A stretch of 64,000 nt of DNA from Thiobacillus sp. 65-29. Lineage in GTDB: Bacteria > Pseudomonadota > Gammaproteobacteria > Burkholderiales > Thiobacillaceae. The notes beneath the pieces were generated by a model. It was not told the DNA's origin and ran no database searches. It saw nothing but the letters and a program-made list of their open reading frames with translations. The DNA is taken from positions 13,090 through 77,089 of the forward strand of contig MKWN01000055.1 in NCBI GenBank assembly GCA_001899775.1. Reading direction: 5' to 3'. The position numbers were made by a program, and so were the translations under genes. Position 1 is the first letter of the stretch. Each line of letters begins with the position of its first letter. Shown piece after piece: positions 9,607-20,195 of the stretch.

Positions 9607-12225
9607 ATGAAAAGCAGCGCCATTCGCCAGAGTTTTCTCGAATTCTTCGCCTCCAAGGGGCATACCATCGTCCCCTCCAGCCCGCTGGTCCCGGGCAACG
9701 ACCCGACACTGCTGTTCACCAACGCGGGCATGGTGCAGTTCAAGGACGTCTTCCTCGGCCTCGACAAGCGCCCCTACACCCGTGCGGTGTCGTCGCAGCG
9801 CTGCGTGCGTGCCGGCGGCAAGCACAACGATCTCGAAAACGTCGGCTACACGGCGCGCCACCACACCTTTTTCGAGATGCTGGGCAACTTCAGCTTCGGC
9901 GACTATTTCAAGCGCGAAGCGATCCGGTACGCCTGGGAATTCCTCACCACGGTGCTGAATCTGCCGGCAGACAGGCTGTGGGTCACGGTTTACGCGGAGG
10001 ACGAGGAGGCCTGGGATATCTGGGCCAACGAGATCGGCGTGCCGCCGGACCGCATCGTGCGCATTGGCGACAACAAGGGCGCCCGCTACGCGTCGGACAA
10101 TTTCTGGGCGATGGGCGACACCGGCCCCTGCGGCCCCTGCACCGAAATCTTCTACGACCACGGTCCCGAGGTCGCGGGGGGTCCGCCCGGTTCACCGGAC
10201 GAGGATGGCGACCGCTACATCGAGATCTGGAACATCGTGTTCATGCAGTTCAACCGCGACGAGGCGGGCGTGATGCATCCGCTGCCCAAGCCGTCGGTCG
10301 ACACCGGCATGGGGCTCGAGCGCGTCTCCGCGGTGATGCAGCACGTGCATTCCAACTACGAGATCGACCTGTTCCAGACCCTGATCGCCGCCGCCGCGCG
10401 CGAAACACGGACGCCTGACCTCACCAGCAACTCGCTGAAAGTCATCGCCGACCACGTCCGCGCCTGCGCCTTCCTCATCGTCGACGGCGTCATCCCGGGC
10501 AACGAGGGACGCGGTTACGTGCTGCGCCGCATCATTCGCCGCGCCATCCGCCATGGCTACAAACTGGGTGCACGCACGGCGTTTTTCCACCGCGTGGTGC
10601 CGGATCTCGCCGCGGCAATGGGCGAAGCCTATCCGGAACTGGTGAGGGCGCAGGGCCGCGTGATGGACATCCTGCATCAGGAAGAGGAACGCTTCTTCGA
10701 GACGATCGAGCACGGCATGGGCATTCTGGAGGCGGCGCTGCAGGCGCTTCCACCCGGTGGCACGTTCGACGGCGAACTGGCGTTCAAGCTGCACGATACC
10801 TACGGTTTTCCGCTCGACCTCACCGCGGACATCTGCCGTGAAGCCGGCGCAAGCGTCGACAATTCGGCATTCGACGCCGCCATGGCGCGGCAGAAGGCGC
10901 AGGCGCGCGCCGCAGGCAAGTTCAAGCTCGGTGCCGGCCTCGACTACACCGGCGAGGCGACCGTCTTCCATGGTTACGACACGCTGACCCACGAGGCCAC
11001 CATCCTTGCCTTGTACCGGGACGGCAGCGCGGTCGGCGAACTGAAGGAAGGCGAGCCCGGCGTGGTCGTGCTCGACCACACACCCTTCTACGCCGAATCC
11101 GGCGGCCAGGTCGGCGACCGCGGCCTGCTGCAGAGCACGCAGGGCCAGTTCGAAGTGGAAGACACGCTGAAGATCCAGGCGCAGGTATTCGGCCACCACG
11201 GCGTGGTGAAAACCGGCTCGCTGGTGGTGGGTGACGCCGTGCTGGCGCGCGTCGACGAGGTGGCGCGCGCGCGCACCATGCGCAACCACTCGGTCACGCA
11301 TCTCATGCACAAGGCGCTGCGCGAAGTGCTCGGCGAGCACGTGCAGCAGAAGGGATCGCTGGTGGACAGCGAGAAGACCCGCTTCGACTTCGTGCAGCCC
11401 ACACCGATGAGCGAAGCGCAGATTCGCGAGGTGGAGGCGCGCGTCAACGCCGAGATTCTCGCCAACACGGCCACCCAGGCGCGCGTGATGGCGATCGAGG
11501 CGGCGCAGAAGAGCGGGGCATTGATGCTGTTCGGCGAGAAATACCGCGACGAGGTGCGCGTGCTCGACATCGGCAGCTCGCGCGAACTGTGCGGCGGCAC
11601 GCACGTCGCCCGCACCGGCGACATCGGCCTGTTCAAGATCGTCTCCGAATCCGGTGTGGCCGCCGGCGTGCGTCGCGTCGAGGCGGTAACCGGCGACAAC
11701 GCGCTCGCCTACCTGCAGGCCCGCGAACACGAGGTCCGCCAGGCGGCGGCGGCATTGAAGGCGCAGCCGGCCGAACTCGGCACCAAGCTCGCGCAGGTGC
11801 TCGACAACGTGCGCACACTGGAAAAGGAACTCGATCGCCTGAAATCGAAACTGGCCTCCGGCGCCGGCGACGAGTTGGTGGCGCAGGCCATCGACATCGG
11901 CGGGATCAAGGTGCTCGCGGCGCAACTCGACGGTGTCGATGCCAAGGCCCTGCGCGAAACCGCCGACAAGCTGCGCGACAAGCTGAAGTCGTGTGCGCTG
12001 GTGCTGGGTACCGTCACCGACGGCAGGGTAAGCCTGATCGCCGCGGCGACACCCGAGGTCGCCAGCCGGATCAAGGCCGGCGACCTGGTCAACTTCGTCG
12101 CCACCCAGGTTGGCGGCAAGGGCGGCGGCAAGCCGGACATGGCGATGGCGGGCGGCAGCGAGCCAGGCAAGCTGCCGGCGGCGCTGGCCGGCGTGGCAGG
12201 GTGGGTGCGCGAGCGGCTGGTTTGA
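9607..12225 (+). CDS. alaS: Alanine-tRNA ligase
   Basis: It charges tRNA-Ala in the cytoplasm. The 872-residue length is standard. The class II catalytic core opens with [11 protein letters not shown] and contains [13 protein letters not shown] and the CGPCTEI strand. The editing domain carries the HSVTHLMH zinc site (near residue 562) and CGGTHV (near 662). The C-Ala region follows with a coiled coil (near 700-760) and a Gly-rich end. A sigma54-like promoter for the next gene begins just past the stop codon. Confidence 0.98.
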   Translation: MKSSAIRQSFLEFFASKGHTIVPSSPLVPGNDPTLLFTNAGMVQFKDVFLGLDKRPYTRAVSSQRCVRAGGKHNDLENVGYTARHHTFFEMLGNFSFGDYFKREAIRYAWEFLTTVLNLPADRLWVTVYAEDEEAWDIWANEIGVPPDRIVRIGDNKGARYASDNFWAMGDTGPCGPCTEIFYDHGPEVAGGPPGSPDEDGDRYIEIWNIVFMQFNRDEAGVMHPLPKPSVDTGMGLERVSAVMQHVHSNYEIDLFQTLIAAAARETRTPDLTSNSLKVIADHVRACAFLIVDGVIPGNEGRGYVLRRIIRRAIRHGYKLGARTAFFHRVVPDLAAAMGEAYPELVRAQGRVMDILHQEEERFFETIEHGMGILEAALQALPPGGTFDGELAFKLHDTYGFPLDLTADICREAGASVDNSAFDAAMARQKAQARAAGKFKLGAGLDYTGEATVFHGYDTLTHEATILALYRDGSAVGELKEGEPGVVVLDHTPFYAESGGQVGDRGLLQSTQGQFEVEDTLKIQAQVFGHHGVVKTGSLVVGDAVLARVDEVARARTMRNHSVTHLMHKALREVLGEHVQQKGSLVDSEKTRFDFVQPTPMSEAQIREVEARVNAEILANTATQARVMAIEAAQKSGALMLFGEKYRDEVRVLDIGSSRELCGGTHVARTGDIGLFKIVSESGVAAGVRRVEAVTGDNALAYLQAREHEVRQAAAALKAQPAELGTKLAQVLDNVRTLEKELDRLKSKLASGAGDELVAQAIDIGGIKVLAAQLDGVDAKALRETADKLRDKLKSCALVLGTVTDGRVSLIAAATPEVASRIKAGDLVNFVATQVGGKGGGKPDMAMAGGSEPGKLPAALAGVAGWVRERLV

Positions 12226-12230
12226 ACGGG

Positions 12231-12247
12231 CTGGTACAGAATTTGCG
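12231..12247 (+). promoter_or_regulatory. Sigma54 (-24/-12) promoter-like site before gene 12309
   Basis: CTGGTACAGAATTTGCG fits the TGGCAC-N5-TTGC consensus with one change in the -24 box. GG at 12233-12234 and GC at 12245-12246 are exactly ten bases apart. It lies six bases after the alaS stop and 62 bases before the next ATG. A sigma54-type activator is encoded immediately downstream of the target gene. Confidence 0.65.
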
Positions 12248-12308
12248 AAGAACGGTCGTTAAAGATTCCTGAAACCGGGTTTCTCCTGACTTCATTCTCG
12301 ACGCGATC

Positions 12309-14003
12309 ATGACACCTCTGGCAGAAAAGCTATCCTCCAAACTGTCCCGGCTCGTTTCCTTCGGCAAGCAGTCGAGCGACCCGCTCGCCAGCCTGCGGGC
12401 CGCGACCACCTGGGTCAACCAGCTGCCGGTGGGCGACGCCTTCAAGTGTCAGGAGACGATCCTCCAGCAGATCAAGCGCCTGAACGAGCAGGCCGCATCG
12501 CCCCCACGCGACGGGCTCGCCATCCTGATGCTGCTCGACGAGCAGGCGCGCGACCTGCAGGACACCCTGGTCGCCCAGTACCTGCGCAACCCGCGCATGT
12601 CGCGGCCGCAGGAAAGCCGGCTCTGGCATGCCGTCTATGCCCTCTACTGGGAAACCGCGCGCGGCTATCACGCCACCGCGCTGCGCATGGCGCGCGCCCC
12701 CGGCAAGCACGGCGATGCCGCGCTGACGGCGCGCATCGTCCTGCGCGCCATCCGCGCGGTCGGCCAATTGCTCAAGTGGCGAGCGATCCGCTATCTGCCG
12801 GCCGGCGACAAGCTCTGGCTGCGCCTGCACAGCCTGTACCAGATCGCCGAAGAGTCGGGCTTCCAGCACACGCGCATACAGGCGTACGCGGACGATCCGT
12901 GCGAGGGGAGTTGCGAGAGCAGCTATCTGCATATTCTGATGCTCCAGCTTGCCCACTCCGGTTCATTGTATCCGCGCCAGCTCGATCTGGCAGATCGCTG
13001 GCTGCTCAACTGGCACGACGAGCTGCGCTTCGCCGCGCACTGCGATCCCGATGCACAACAGTTCACCATCGATCTGACCGCCGATCACGGCCCGCGCCGC
13101 GCGCGCGCGCAGAACGCCTCCACCACGGCACGCTGCTGGAATACCGCCAGCCTCATGGTGCAGCTCACGGACGTGAAGAGCGCCCTGCAGAAATCGCAGC
13201 CGCCCGCCACGCTCGGACTCGGCGAGCACGCCCGTGCGGCCGAAAGCCTCGAATTGCTCGGCCACCTGCAGCAGCAATGGGCGCCGGTGGCCGCCCGCGA
13301 GCAGCGGCGCGCACCACGCGAAGCGGTCAAGCGACTGATCGACGTCGCCCACGGCCTGTCCTCAATCGTCAACCAGTTCAAGCTCGGCGACAGCGGTGCG
13401 AGCGATTCGGCCTACGGCTCGACCCTGAATTACCGCGAGTCCGACGACCTCGCGATCTACGGCTTCGTCACCGACCGCACGCGCGGCGACACCTCGCTGA
13501 TGAAAACGCCGTCGCGCACGCAGGGCTCCGATATCGAACGCTGGGTCATGCACGACGAGAGCGAGTGCGGCTACGGCGCGTTTGTCGAGGTCCACGACAT
13601 GGACTGGCTGCGCGTCGGTACCCTGCTCGCGGTCAAGCGTCACGACGAGGACACCTGGAAGGCCGGCATCGTGCGCCGCCTGTCGCGCCACAGCGACGAC
13701 CTCATCTCGGTCGGCATCGAGACCCTGCCGCAGGCACCGGAACTCGCCATGCTGTACACCACCACCCCGGCCGGCTACACCGTCAACGGCTTCGACAACA
13801 GCGGCGCCAGCCTGCCCCACGCCAGCCTGTGGCTGGTAGGGCACGGAGGGCCCGACAGCCTCATCGTCGACCCCGTGCACTACGCGCCCGGCAAGGTCTA
13901 CCGTGTCGCCGGGGTCGCCGATCGCAGCCACATCTCCCTGGGCAGCCCGATCGAGCGCAGCGAAGGCTGGATGCGCGTGGTGGCCGAACCGGCCAGCGTC
14001 TGA
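12309..14003 (+). CDS. Conserved protein of unknown function, possible PilZ-like domain
   Basis: The protein has 564 residues, no signal peptide and no membrane segments. The N-terminal two thirds are mostly helical. Near residues 328-345 the motif EQRRAPREAVK resembles the RxxxR signature at the start of PilZ-type c-di-GMP binding domains, and the C-terminal third (400-560) is beta-rich. I do not recognise a named family. It sits behind a sigma54-like promoter and just before a sigma54 response regulator and the pilus locus, so a role in regulating surface structures is plausible but unproven. Confidence 0.7.
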   Translation: MTPLAEKLSSKLSRLVSFGKQSSDPLASLRAATTWVNQLPVGDAFKCQETILQQIKRLNEQAASPPRDGLAILMLLDEQARDLQDTLVAQYLRNPRMSRPQESRLWHAVYALYWETARGYHATALRMARAPGKHGDAALTARIVLRAIRAVGQLLKWRAIRYLPAGDKLWLRLHSLYQIAEESGFQHTRIQAYADDPCEGSCESSYLHILMLQLAHSGSLYPRQLDLADRWLLNWHDELRFAAHCDPDAQQFTIDLTADHGPRRARAQNASTTARCWNTASLMVQLTDVKSALQKSQPPATLGLGEHARAAESLELLGHLQQQWAPVAAREQRRAPREAVKRLIDVAHGLSSIVNQFKLGDSGASDSAYGSTLNYRESDDLAIYGFVTDRTRGDTSLMKTPSRTQGSDIERWVMHDESECGYGAFVEVHDMDWLRVGTLLAVKRHDEDTWKAGIVRRLSRHSDDLISVGIETLPQAPELAMLYTTTPAGYTVNGFDNSGASLPHASLWLVGHGGPDSLIVDPVHYAPGKVYRVAGVADRSHISLGSPIERSEGWMRVVAEPASV

Positions 14004-14152
14004 CCGCCGTTCCCCCGCAACAGAACCGGGCCGCGACGGCCCGGTTTCACTTTCAGCGCCGCTCTGGCACAATCGTCGAAAACCCGACACGCCCGACGAC
14101 TGTTACGACCTCAAGTACAGGCGCGGGCCGATTTGCTGTACGCGGAGGACAC

Positions 14153-15583
14153 GTGGCCCCAACCGACAAGCCCAGCCTGCTGATCGTCGACGACGATCCG
14201 CTGATTTCCGACACCCTAACCTATGTCCTCGGCAAGGACTTCGAAATCTCCGCCGCGGAGTCGCGCGCGCAGGTCAAGAGCCTTCTGATGCAACTGGACG
14301 AGCCGCCGCAGCTCGCGCTGGTGGACCTCGGCCTGCCGCCGCAGCCGCACAAGCCCGACGAGGGCTTCGCGCTCATCGCCGACCTCCTCGGCATTTCCCC
14401 CAACATCAAGATCCTGGTGCTGTCCGGGCAGAGCGACGAAGCCAACGCGCGCCACGCGCGTGCACTGGGTGCCATCGACTTCGTCGCCAAACCCTGCGAA
14501 CCGGAGCGCCTGAAGTCGCTGCTGCTCAACGCGCTGATGGTGCAGGATGCCGAACGCAGCGCCGACAGAGAGCCGGCGCCGCTGCGCGATACCGGCATCA
14601 TCGGCAACAGCCCGGCCATGCACAAGCTGCGCGAACAGATCAAGCAGTACGCGGCGGCGCCCTTTCCGGTACTGATCGAGGGCGAATCCGGCAGCGGCAA
14701 GGAACGCGTCGCATCCAGCCTGCACCAGCTGTCGCCACGCACGAGCAAACCCTATCTCGCACTCAACTGCGCGGCGATTTCGCCAACCCTGGTTGAACCA
14801 ACGCTGTTCGGTTACGCCAAAGGCGCGTTCACCGGGGCCACCAGCGCGCGTGCCGGCTACTTCGAGGAAGCCGAGAACGGCACCCTGTTCCTCGACGAAA
14901 TCGGTGAACTGCCGCTGGAACTCCAGGCGAAACTGCTGCGCGTCCTGGAAAACGGCGAATATCAGCGTGTCGGAGAAACCCAGCCGCGCTTCTCCAATGC
15001 ACGCGTGGTCACCGCCACCAACCGCGACCTGCGCGCCGAGATCAAGGCGGGGCGCTTCCGTGCCGACCTGTATCACCGGCTGTCGGTGTTCTCCATCGCT
15101 GTACCACCGCTGCGCGACATGGGCGAGGACAAGACGGTGCTGCTCGACTACTTCCGCGATTTCTACGCACGCGAGGCGAAGAATCTACCTTTCACGCTCG
15201 ATGCGCGCGCCAGCCAGATGTGGGAAGACTACCATTTCCCTGGCAACGTGCGCGAACTGCGCAACATCACGATCCGCCTCACCACCAAGTACCCGGGCGT
15301 GGCGGTGAATGCGCAGCAGCTCGAAGCCGAACTCGACACCGACCAGGCCTACCCGCAGGAAATTCCGCTCGCCAGCGACGGCAAGGCGTTGATCGAACTG
15401 GCGCGCAAGCAGTTGCAGACGCTCGCCAACTTCAACCTCGACGTCACCCTGCGCCAGTGGGAAAAGGCCTACGTGGAGGCCGCGCTCAACATGACCCACG
15501 GCAACCTGTCGCAGGCTTCCAAGCTGCTGGGCATCAACCGCACCACGCTGTACAGCCGCATGCAGACTTACGGAACCGACTGA
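14153..15583 (+). CDS. Sigma54-dependent response regulator, PrsR type
   Basis: A 476-residue NtrC-family regulator. The receiver domain (1-125) has LIVDDDP and phospho-acceptor D58 in VDLGLPP. The AAA+ domain has Walker A GESGSGKE (177-184), the sigma54 contact loop GAFTGA (224-229) and FLDEIGELP. The Fis-type helix-turn-helix is at the end (LSQASKLLGINRTTLYSRM). The receiver wording (DLGLPPxP...EGFALI) resembles PrsR of PEP-CTERM exopolysaccharide systems more than PilR. The GTG start is set by GGAGG at 14144-14148. Candidate targets are the -24/-12 sites at 12231, 28643 and 63375; the likely partner is the kinase at 26708-28456. Confidence 0.9.
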   Translation: MAPTDKPSLLIVDDDPLISDTLTYVLGKDFEISAAESRAQVKSLLMQLDEPPQLALVDLGLPPQPHKPDEGFALIADLLGISPNIKILVLSGQSDEANARHARALGAIDFVAKPCEPERLKSLLLNALMVQDAERSADREPAPLRDTGIIGNSPAMHKLREQIKQYAAAPFPVLIEGESGSGKERVASSLHQLSPRTSKPYLALNCAAISPTLVEPTLFGYAKGAFTGATSARAGYFEEAENGTLFLDEIGELPLELQAKLLRVLENGEYQRVGETQPRFSNARVVTATNRDLRAEIKAGRFRADLYHRLSVFSIAVPPLRDMGEDKTVLLDYFRDFYAREAKNLPFTLDARASQMWEDYHFPGNVRELRNITIRLTTKYPGVAVNAQQLEAELDTDQAYPQEIPLASDGKALIELARKQLQTLANFNLDVTLRQWEKAYVEAALNMTHGNLSQASKLLGINRTTLYSRMQTYGTD

Positions 15584-15725
15584 GGTTCATGGCGATTCGC
15601 CGCCCCAGGACATGAAACGACGAGCCGCCATGAACGCTCCCCTCTCCCCGCCTTCGTCCGCAAGGGGATGCGCGCAGCAGGGATTCGCTTCGCGGGTCTC
15701 GCCTTAAAGCCGCCCCGACGCATCC

Positions 15726-17054
15726 GTGTACTTCGATTTTTTCGGCCTGAAAGAAGCCCCCTTCCGCATCACGCCGAACACTGAATACTGGCATGCCGGA
15801 GGCCAGCGCGGCGACATGCTCGCCGCGCTGCTTTACGCCATCGGGCAGGGCGAGGGCATCATCAAGGTGGTGGGTGAAGTCGGCAGCGGCAAGACCATGC
15901 TGTGCCGCAAGCTCGTCGCGCAACTGCCGGAGACCGTCGACAGCGTCTACCTCGGCAATCCCACCCTCGGGCCGGACGACATGCTCGCGGCGATCCTCGC
16001 CGATCTCGGCGAAGCACCGGTCGAAGGCCGCCAGGCGCGCCTGGCGCAGCTCGACGCGGTGCTGCTGGCGCGCCACCGGGCGGGGCGCCGCGTGGTGGTG
16101 TTCGTCGAGGAGGCGCAAGGCATCGCGCTCGACAACCTCGAATTCCTGCGCCTGCTCACCAACCTCGAAACCGCGACCGACAAGCTCCTGCAGATCGTAC
16201 TGTTCGGCCAGCCCGAGCTCGACGAACTACTCGCCGACCCGCGCATCCGCCAGCTCAAGGACCGCATCACCCTCAACCTCGGGCTGCCGCCGCTGGATGA
16301 AAGGGAAGTCGGCGACTATCTGCGCGCACGCCTGAACGTGGCCGGCTATCGCGGCCCGGACCTGTTCACACCCGCGCTGGTCGCGCACATGGCGCGGCTG
16401 TCCGGCGGCCTGTCGCGTCGCATCAACGTGCTCGCCGACAAGACCCTTCTCGCCGCCTACGCGGGACAGACCCATACGCTCACGTCGGCGCACCTCGATG
16501 CCGCCGCCGGCGACGCCGAAGTGACCGGCGCAGCGCGCCCGGCATCGCGTCGCACGATACCGCGCGCTGCGTGGCTGGGGATCGGGATGGGGCTGGCAGC
16601 CGTGCTCGCGGTCGCCAGCTACCTTGCCTGGAAGGACCTGGCGCCGGTGCGGCCACCGGCTCCGCCGCCCCAGGCACGCCCGGCACCCGCCCCGCAAACC
16701 GTGGCGTCGCGGCCCACGCCCGCCGCGGAACTCGAGCTGCGCGTCCGGCAAACGGGCGCCTGGCTGGCCGATGCCCCGACGACGACATACGTGATCCAGG
16801 TCGCCACGGCTAAAGAAGCCGGCCAGGCGGCCGTTTTATTGGAGGACCTCGACCAGACGCTACCGCCACCGGTGCGCGTGTTCTACGGCCTCAGCCGGGG
16901 AAGCCCCGCCTGGATGTTCGTGACGGGCGAATTCCCGGACCGCGCCGCGGCGCTCGCCGCGTTGCAGAGTCTGCCCGCAGCAGACGCCGAGGAACCGTTT
17001 TTGCGCACGGTCGGGCGGATGCGCACCGTTGTTTTGCCCACTGGACAGCCATGA
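15726..17054 (+). CDS. mshM: MshM/ExeA-type AAA ATPase with SPOR-like end
   Basis: The 442-residue protein begins with the typical YFDFFGLKEAPFRITPN box of ExeA/GspA/MshM ATPases. Walker A (GEVGSGKT) is near residue 46 and Walker B (VVVFVEEAQG) near 125. One membrane helix lies at about 280-300, followed by a Pro-rich linker and a C-terminal periplasmic SPOR-like peptidoglycan-binding domain (IQVATAKEAGQAAVLL). Such proteins help place the secretin in the cell wall. It opens the pilus locus with a GTG start. Its stop is the first base of the MITE-like repeat. Confidence 0.85.
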   Translation: MYFDFFGLKEAPFRITPNTEYWHAGGQRGDMLAALLYAIGQGEGIIKVVGEVGSGKTMLCRKLVAQLPETVDSVYLGNPTLGPDDMLAAILADLGEAPVEGRQARLAQLDAVLLARHRAGRRVVVFVEEAQGIALDNLEFLRLLTNLETATDKLLQIVLFGQPELDELLADPRIRQLKDRITLNLGLPPLDEREVGDYLRARLNVAGYRGPDLFTPALVAHMARLSGGLSRRINVLADKTLLAAYAGQTHTLTSAHLDAAAGDAEVTGAARPASRRTIPRAAWLGIGMGLAAVLAVASYLAWKDLAPVRPPAPPPQARPAPAPQTVASRPTPAAELELRVRQTGAWLADAPTTTYVIQVATAKEAGQAAVLLEDLDQTLPPPVRVFYGLSRGSPAWMFVTGEFPDRAAALAALQSLPAADAEEPFLRTVGRMRTVVLPTGQP

Positions 17055-17251
17055 ACCCAAAAAATCCATTCGAACAGCCGTATTTGACAAATCAACGGCT
17101 TGTAGGTCGGGTTTCAACCCGACACAACGGTCGGCTGAGGGCCAGTCGGGCTGAAGCCCGACCTACGGGACAGCGCGGACAGCCGGGTCGGGTTTCAACG
17201 CGACCTGTCGGGCTGAACCCCGACGGTCCTATTGGATAATCCGGGATGAAT
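17051..17251. repeat. MITE-like element 1 with internal REP hairpins
   Basis: The element begins at the end of mshM (GAACCCAAAAAATCCATT) and ends with ATTGGATAATCCGGGATGAAT, which contains the mshL start codon. The two ends are imperfect inverted repeats (CCCAAAAAATCCATT against CCCGGATTATCCAAT). The core holds alternating GTAGGTCGGGTTTCAACCCGAC and CGGGCTGAAGCCCGACCTAC hairpin arms. The same ends recur at 23240-23362, again between two msh genes. Confidence 0.7.
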
Positions 17252-19024
17252 GTTGTGTTGAACCGTTCCGCCCCGACCGCCCTGACACTGGCCAGCCTGC
17301 TGCTGGCCGGCTGCGTGCCGCCGCAGGCCTTCGACACCTCCCCCGGCCACATCACCCGCCCCGCCGCGGACACGCTGCCGCCCCCCCCCGCGCCGGTGCG
17401 CGCCGCCCCGGCGCTGCCGGCACCAAAGCCGGTCGCGCCGGTGCCGACCTACACCGTGGTGGTCAACGACGTGCCGGTGAAGGACCTGCTGTTCTCCATC
17501 GCGCGCGACACCCAGTACAACATCGACCTGCACCCCGGCATCAGCGGCAAGGTATCGCTCAACGCCGTGCAGGAACCGCTGCCGGCCATTCTCGACCGCA
17601 TCGCACGCCAGGCGAACCTGCGCTATGAAATGAACGGACGCACCGTGTCGATCATGCCGGACACACCCTACGCGAAAACCTACACGGTCAACTACGTCAA
17701 CGTCGCGCGCAATACCACGTCCAGCGTCGGCGTCGCGGCGCAGATCGCCAGCACTGGCGGCAATGTTGGAACCGGCACGGGAAGCGGTACGGCGACCGGC
17801 ATGGGCGCCACATCGGCGACCGGCAACTCGTCGACCACCACGGTATCCAGCCAGTCGAACAACGACCTGTGGACGGTGCTCGCCGACAACATCCGCACCC
17901 TCCTCGCCGGGACCCGCGCCGTGACGCAAAGCGGCGAGGAACGCGCGGCACGACTCGACGCGGAAAGGGCCGCGCGCGCCGAACGTGTGTCGCAGGCCGA
18001 GGCCGCGAGCAAGGCCGGCGCCGGCGCTGCCGGGCTGTTCACCGCAGCATTTGCCAACCAGTCCACCGTGGACGCCCGGCACGACGTCGCCGTCAACCCG
18101 GTCGCCGGCACCGTCACCGTGCTCGGCACGGCGCGCCAGCAGGAACTGGTACAGCAGTACCTCGACCGCGTGATGCAGTCGGCGCAGCGCCAGGTCCTGA
18201 TCGAGGCAACCATCGTCGAGGTCACGCTCAAGGACCAGTATCGCGCCGGCATCGACTGGAGCAAGACCCTGGCGGCCGGCACGAGCGGCTGGAGTATCGT
18301 TACGAATACCACCGGCGGACTCGCCAGCACGCTCACGCCTTTCATCACCGCAACCTATACGAACACGGGCGGTAACGGTTTCGAGGCCGCCATCAATCTG
18401 CTGGAGTCCTTCGGCAACGCCCGCGTTCTGTCGAGCCCCAAGCTGATGGCACTCAACAACCAGACGGCGCTGCTCAAGGTGGTGAACAACCTGGTGTATT
18501 TCTCCATCGACGTGCAGGCCGGCACCACCTCGACCACCGGCCTGATCGTCCCGCCTACCTATACGACGACTGCGCACACCGTGCCGGTAGGCATCGTGAT
18601 GAGCGTGACCCCGCAAATCGGCGACCAGGGTCAGGTATCACTCACCGTGCGTCCCACCATCACCCGCAAAGTGGGCGAAGTACAGGATCCGAACCCGGCA
18701 CTCGGCACGGGCAGCAGCCGTATCAGCAACGCGGTGCCGCTTATCCAGGTGCGCGAGATGGAATCGTTGCTGCAGGTGCAGAGCGGCCAGACCGTGATCC
18801 TCGGCGGCCTGATCCAGGACGACAGCAACAACGCCCGCGACGGCCTGCCCGGCCTGTCGCGTCCCGAAGGCATCGGCGCGGTGTTCGGCCAGCACGAGCG
18901 CGTCAACAGCCAGACCGAACTGGTGATCTTCCTGCGCCCCATCGTCGTCGCCAATCCGACGCTGGAAAGCCAGGAACTGCGCCAGTTCCAGCGCCTGCTG
19001 CCCAGCGCGCGGAGCGCGCCATGA
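17246..19024 (+). CDS. mshL: MSHA-type pilus secretin MshL (lipoprotein)
   Basis: Outer-membrane secretin of the pilus machine, 592 residues. A lipoprotein signal ends in LLLAGC (Cys18). A secretin/TonB short N-terminal domain follows (DVPVKDLLFSIARDTQYN, near 75-135), then a Ser/Thr/Gly-rich linker (170-200) and a long N-domain. The secretin pore has the signature TVILGGLIQDD near 515-525 and ends in RVNSQTELVIFLRPIVV. The start codon lies inside the repeat element's right end, so the repeat supplies the translation start context. Order and family fit MshL. Confidence 0.9.
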   Translation: MNVVLNRSAPTALTLASLLLAGCVPPQAFDTSPGHITRPAADTLPPPPAPVRAAPALPAPKPVAPVPTYTVVVNDVPVKDLLFSIARDTQYNIDLHPGISGKVSLNAVQEPLPAILDRIARQANLRYEMNGRTVSIMPDTPYAKTYTVNYVNVARNTTSSVGVAAQIASTGGNVGTGTGSGTATGMGATSATGNSSTTTVSSQSNNDLWTVLADNIRTLLAGTRAVTQSGEERAARLDAERAARAERVSQAEAASKAGAGAAGLFTAAFANQSTVDARHDVAVNPVAGTVTVLGTARQQELVQQYLDRVMQSAQRQVLIEATIVEVTLKDQYRAGIDWSKTLAAGTSGWSIVTNTTGGLASTLTPFITATYTNTGGNGFEAAINLLESFGNARVLSSPKLMALNNQTALLKVVNNLVYFSIDVQAGTTSTTGLIVPPTYTTTAHTVPVGIVMSVTPQIGDQGQVSLTVRPTITRKVGEVQDPNPALGTGSSRISNAVPLIQVREMESLLQVQSGQTVILGGLIQDDSNNARDGLPGLSRPEGIGAVFGQHERVNSQTELVIFLRPIVVANPTLESQELRQFQRLLPSARSAP

Positions 19025-19079
19025 ATTTGGCTTGGCGCGCGGAGCGCGCCGTGACCCCGGCCAATTCCCGGAGTCGGCG

Positions 19080-20189
19080 GTGAGCCTGCTGCTCAAGGCC
19101 CTGAAGCAGGCCGAGTCGGCCCCGGCCGACACGCGGCGCGCGACGCACGACGACGACCTGGAGCTCGAACCGCTGGCCGACGACCGCGCGAGCGGGCGCG
19201 GATGGGTCGAGCCACCGGGGCTGCTATTCGGCAACACCGCGGCGGGAGGTGAACGCCGCCGCGGACTGCGCTGGCCGCGTCTGTCGCTGGTGCCGGCGAC
19301 CCTGCTGCTCGCCGCGCTGGTCGCGTTAGGCTATGGCGCCTGGCTGTATTTTGCCCTGCAACCGCCCGCCGCCCTGCCGACGCCAACGGCCGCCGCGCCG
19401 GCCGATCCTCCCGTGCCGGCAGCGACCGTCGCAGCATCGCAATCAACCGCTCCGCTCAAGTCCACAACATCTTCGTCACCACCCCCTGCTGCGACGCCAC
19501 CTGTGCGCGCACCGGTACGCCCAGCGTTTGCCGCGGTGGCCACGCCGCCGGCATCACCCCGCGTGCCCGCGGCACCGCTGGATCATCCGGCCAGCACGCC
19601 ACGCCCACTGCCGCAGTTCCAGCCCGACGCGCACACCAGCCTGCTCGCACAGGCCTGGGCCGCCTATCAGCGCGGCGCACTGGCCGAGGCGCAGCGCCTG
19701 TATACCGAGGTGCAAGCCCGTCAACCGGGTACGGATGCACTGCTGGGCCTGGCGGCGATCGCCGCGCTGCAGAACCGCGAGACCGAGGCGCAACGCCTGT
19801 ATCGCGAGGTGCTCGCACTGGATCCGCGCAATGCCGCCGCGCAGGCCGCGCTGTTCGATCTCGTCGGCAACACCGACGCTGCCGCGACCGAAAGTCGACT
19901 GAAGATGCTCATCGAGCGCGAGCCCAGCCCGCAGCTATACCAAACGCTCGCCAACCTGTACGCCGAGCAAGGCCGCTGGCGCGAGGCGCAGGCGGCGTAT
20001 TTCGAGGCGTGGCGCGGCGCGCCGGACAATGCCGACTATGCCTACAACCTCGCGGTCAGCCTCGACCAGTTGCGCGAGCACGCCGCGGCGCTGACGTATT
20101 ACGAAAAGGCGCTCGCCGCCGGCGGCACGCACCGCTTCGATCGCGGCGAGGCCGCGGCACGGGTGCGGCAGTTGAAACAGGCGCGTTGA
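19080..20189 (+). CDS. mshN: MshN-like TPR protein
   Basis: The 369-residue protein begins SLLLKALKQAE, the cytoplasmic N-terminal box of pilus/type II secretion TPR proteins. One membrane helix follows near 75-95, then a Pro/Ala/Ser-rich periplasmic spacer and four to five tetratricopeptide repeats (about 185-365). The GTG at 19080 is chosen because GGAG at 19070-19073 is well spaced and the conserved box starts there. MshN is thought to scaffold the pilus machine. It lies between secretin and ATPase genes, six bases before mshE. Confidence 0.82.
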   Translation: MSLLLKALKQAESAPADTRRATHDDDLELEPLADDRASGRGWVEPPGLLFGNTAAGGERRRGLRWPRLSLVPATLLLAALVALGYGAWLYFALQPPAALPTPTAAAPADPPVPAATVAASQSTAPLKSTTSSSPPPAATPPVRAPVRPAFAAVATPPASPRVPAAPLDHPASTPRPLPQFQPDAHTSLLAQAWAAYQRGALAEAQRLYTEVQARQPGTDALLGLAAIAALQNRETEAQRLYREVLALDPRNAAAQAALFDLVGNTDAAATESRLKMLIEREPSPQLYQTLANLYAEQGRWREAQAAYFEAWRGAPDNADYAYNLAVSLDQLREHAAALTYYEKALAAGGTHRFDRGEAAARVRQLKQAR

Positions 20190-20195
20190 ACGGCC

